A stretch of DNA of 35,027 nt from Robinsoniella sp. (GTDB taxonomy: Bacteria; Bacillota; Clostridia; Lachnospirales; Lachnospiraceae), in the NCBI GenBank assembly GCA_022788205.1, contig JALEVQ010000085.1, positions 1 to 35,027 of the forward strand, in the 5' to 3' direction. The notes under the pieces were generated by a model that worked only from the letters and a program-made list of their open reading frames with translations, was not told the origin of the DNA and ran no database searches. The first letter of the stretch is position 1, and the number at the start of each line of letters is the position of its first letter. Below, piece after piece: positions 33,634 through 35,027 of the stretch. Position numbers and translations under genes: made by a program.

Positions 33634-34275
33634 ATGAGTATAGATTACGAGAAGGACAATAAGACGAGGATTCCTTTTGAACATTACAAAGAAGAATATG
33701 CAAAACTGGACCCTCTGGAGGCGAGTAAGCGTACTCATATCCCATACGACGAGGAGAGACATGTGTTTACGATGCGGATGATGGGAAAAGAATATGAGCT
33801 CACTTTTCCGCAGTTTTCCGTGAAGAAAGTGGACGATGCGGACGAGGAATACGGTGCTTTGACTCAGGAATATGCTGCACAGATCCTGGCAATCCGGTAT
33901 TTGCTTCGCGGTGTTGCAGCCGATCCTACGGGAAAGTTTAAAACATACCGGGATTTTCCGTGGGGGGAGACGTATTTCAGACAGTTTTCTGGGCGCTGTA
34001 TTATGCGTCTTGCGTTCGGATATGGAAACAAATTGGATCTCTTCGCAGACACAATGGAAAAAATCGGTGCGAAAAAGATAGAAGGCGGCGATATCGCATA
34101 TGAATTTGAATTCATGAATAATCTGTGCGTCCGCTTTCTGCTGTGGGCGGGGGATGAGGAATTCCCGCCATCCGCACAGATTTTGTTCGCAGACAATATG
34201 TCTTTGGCTTTTGAGGCAGAAGATCTGGCCGTGGTGGGGGATATCTCCATCGGCACTTTAAAAAAAATGGCGTGA
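33634..34275 (+). CDS. DUF3786 domain protein, Wood-Ljungdahl neighbour of unknown function
   Basis: A 213-residue soluble protein of the DUF3786 type: the pattern G-K-E-Y-E-L-T-F-P, I-L-A-I-R-Y-L-L and F-P-W-G-E-T-Y-F-R-Q-F with A-D-N-M near the end. Its family identity is recalled from similar acetogen and sulfate-reducer proteins, not searched. There is no signal peptide, no membrane segment and no cysteine cluster (two scattered cysteines only), so it is not an Fe-S protein itself. It sits between acsE and fhs with its own GAGGTGG site, suggesting a role in corrinoid or folate steps (inference). Confidence 0.7.
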   Translation: MSIDYEKDNKTRIPFEHYKEEYAKLDPLEASKRTHIPYDEERHVFTMRMMGKEYELTFPQFSVKKVDDADEEYGALTQEYAAQILAIRYLLRGVAADPTGKFKTYRDFPWGETYFRQFSGRCIMRLAFGYGNKLDLFADTMEKIGAKKIEGGDIAYEFEFMNNLCVRFLLWAGDEEFPPSAQILFADNMSLAFEAEDLAVVGDISIGTLKKMA

Positions 34276-34664
34276 TCTTCTGAATCAGTGACAGAAAAAA
34301 TGACGCTTGCCAGGGAAGCAGAGTACTTCCCGGCGATAGCAGATACTGTCTGGGAGGACAGTAAACTGGTACCTCGTGTCGAGAAAACCTGTGCAGCTAT
34401 TTCCATTTTTCGGACTGCACAGGAATTTCTGATACAGTGTACTCGAAGGTAGAGTAAATATTGTACGTTAAGTGTCATCAGTGGGGAAGATGAGGCTGGT
34501 GAACGAAGGATCTAAGATCCGCGTTACAATATGGCTTCCGCTACTGCGTTAAGACAGAACTCAGGATTTTCTATCTGCGCAGGAGTCGCATAGAGGATCT
34601 CTGAACATAAAACCAAAAAAGGAAAATCGCAAAAGCGGTTTTATTATGAAAGGAGAAATTTTCT
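34276..34664 (+). promoter_or_regulatory. Structured 389-base leader before fhs
   Basis: No gene was found. Perfect or near-perfect hairpins occur at 34309-34334 (GCC-A-GGGAAG with CTTCCCGGC), 34344-34363 (TACTGTC/GACAGTA), 34388-34423 (CCTGTGCAG/CTGCACAGG), 34508-34520 (GGATC/GATCC), 34571-34593 (CTAT-CT-GCG with CGCATAG) and 34623-34642 (AAAATCGC/GCGGTTTT). The last stem ends in TTTTATT and lies just before the fhs AAAGGAG, so it could act as an attenuator. ZTP and THF riboswitch consensus elements were looked for and not found. Confidence 0.5.
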
Positions 34665-35027
34665 ATGGGTTACAAATCAGATATCGAGATTGCACAGGAG
34701 ACACCTATGCTGCCAATTACCGAGATTGCAGAAAAAGCAGGTATTGACGAGAAGTATTTGGAGCAGTACGGAAAGTACAAAGCAAAAATCGATTACAACT
34801 TACTTAGAGAGACTGACGCCAAAGACGGCAAATTAATCCTGGTGACAGCAATCAACCCGACACCGGCAGGAGAGGGAAAGACAACAACAACGGTTGGTCT
34901 TGCTGACGCAATGCAGAAGCTGGATAAGAAGGTTATGGTAGCACTCCGTGAGCCATCTCTGGGACCGGTATTCGGAATCAAGGGTGGTGCTGCCGGCGGC
35001 GGATACGCACAGGTGGTACCAATGGAA
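34665..35027 (+). CDS. fhs: Formate-tetrahydrofolate ligase, N-terminal part (runs off the window)
   Basis: 121 codons are visible, open to the window edge. The nucleotide loop [12 protein letters not shown] (residues 65-76) and [23 protein letters not shown] are unmistakable for this enzyme, which activates formate with ATP to 10-formyl-THF in the methyl branch. The complete enzyme is about 556 residues, so roughly four fifths lie beyond the window. ATG 34665 follows AAAGGAG. Confidence 0.97.
   Translation, partial: MGYKSDIEIAQETPMLPITEIAEKAGIDEKYLEQYGKYKAKIDYNLLRETDAKDGKLILVTAINPTPAGEGKTTTTVGLADAMQKLDKKVMVALREPSLGPVFGIKGGAAGGGYAQVVPME

Overview
The window looks like a chromosomal segment from an acetogenic member of the Lachnospiraceae (Blautia-like Clostridia). 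Three things point there: the Firmicutes order ylxM-ffh-rpsP-khpA-rimM-trmD-rplS-rbgA-rnhB, strong AGGAGG-type ribosome binding sites throughout, and a Wood-Ljungdahl carbonyl-branch cluster filling the right third. No rRNA, tRNA or CRISPR array was seen. The family and genus are inferred from gene content only.

Region 1 (1-4723). The left edge is the 3' end of an IS200/IS605-type TnpB gene with a structured right end that reads like an omega RNA. It is followed by phosphatidylserine decarboxylase (psd), a flavodiiron protein, and a large secreted L,D-transpeptidase behind a hairpin-rich leader.

Region 2 (4724-13725). This is a translation and secretion block driven by a near-consensus promoter at 4769-4797: ylxM, ffh, rpsP, khpA, terminator, rimM, trmD, rplS, terminator, a signal peptidase I homologue, rbgA, a second signal peptidase I, rnhB, yraN, a YfiH/PgeF-type oxidoreductase and a GNAT acetyltransferase. 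The first signal peptidase homologue lacks both catalytic residues, while the second keeps them.

Region 3 (13726-22884). A leftward PRPP synthetase gene is separated by a long inverted repeat. A rightward promoter then drives a DUF512/radical SAM protein, der, plsY and gpsA. After that comes an ABC importer operon (binding protein, permease, ATPase) with its own promoter and a strong terminator.

Region 4 (22885-35027). A promoter at 23050-23078 opens the CODH/ACS region. Nickel handling comes first (a His-rich/tetra-Cys protein, CooT, CooC). CODH (acsA/cooS), a second CooC, acetyl-CoA synthase (acsB), both corrinoid iron-sulfur protein subunits (acsD, acsC), the methyltransferase (acsE), a DUF3786 protein and the start of formate-THF ligase (fhs) follow. 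Together they take a methyl group from methyl-THF (AcsE) through the corrinoid protein (AcsCD) to the A-cluster of AcsB, where it joins CO made by AcsA. The spacers before cooC, acsA, acsD, acsE and fhs are unusually long or rich in perfect hairpins, several with mutually exclusive pairings. These spacers, the pseudo signal peptidase and the nickel module are the main candidates for undescribed biology here. Several usual partners (folD, fchA, metF, acsV) are not in the window and may lie to the right.
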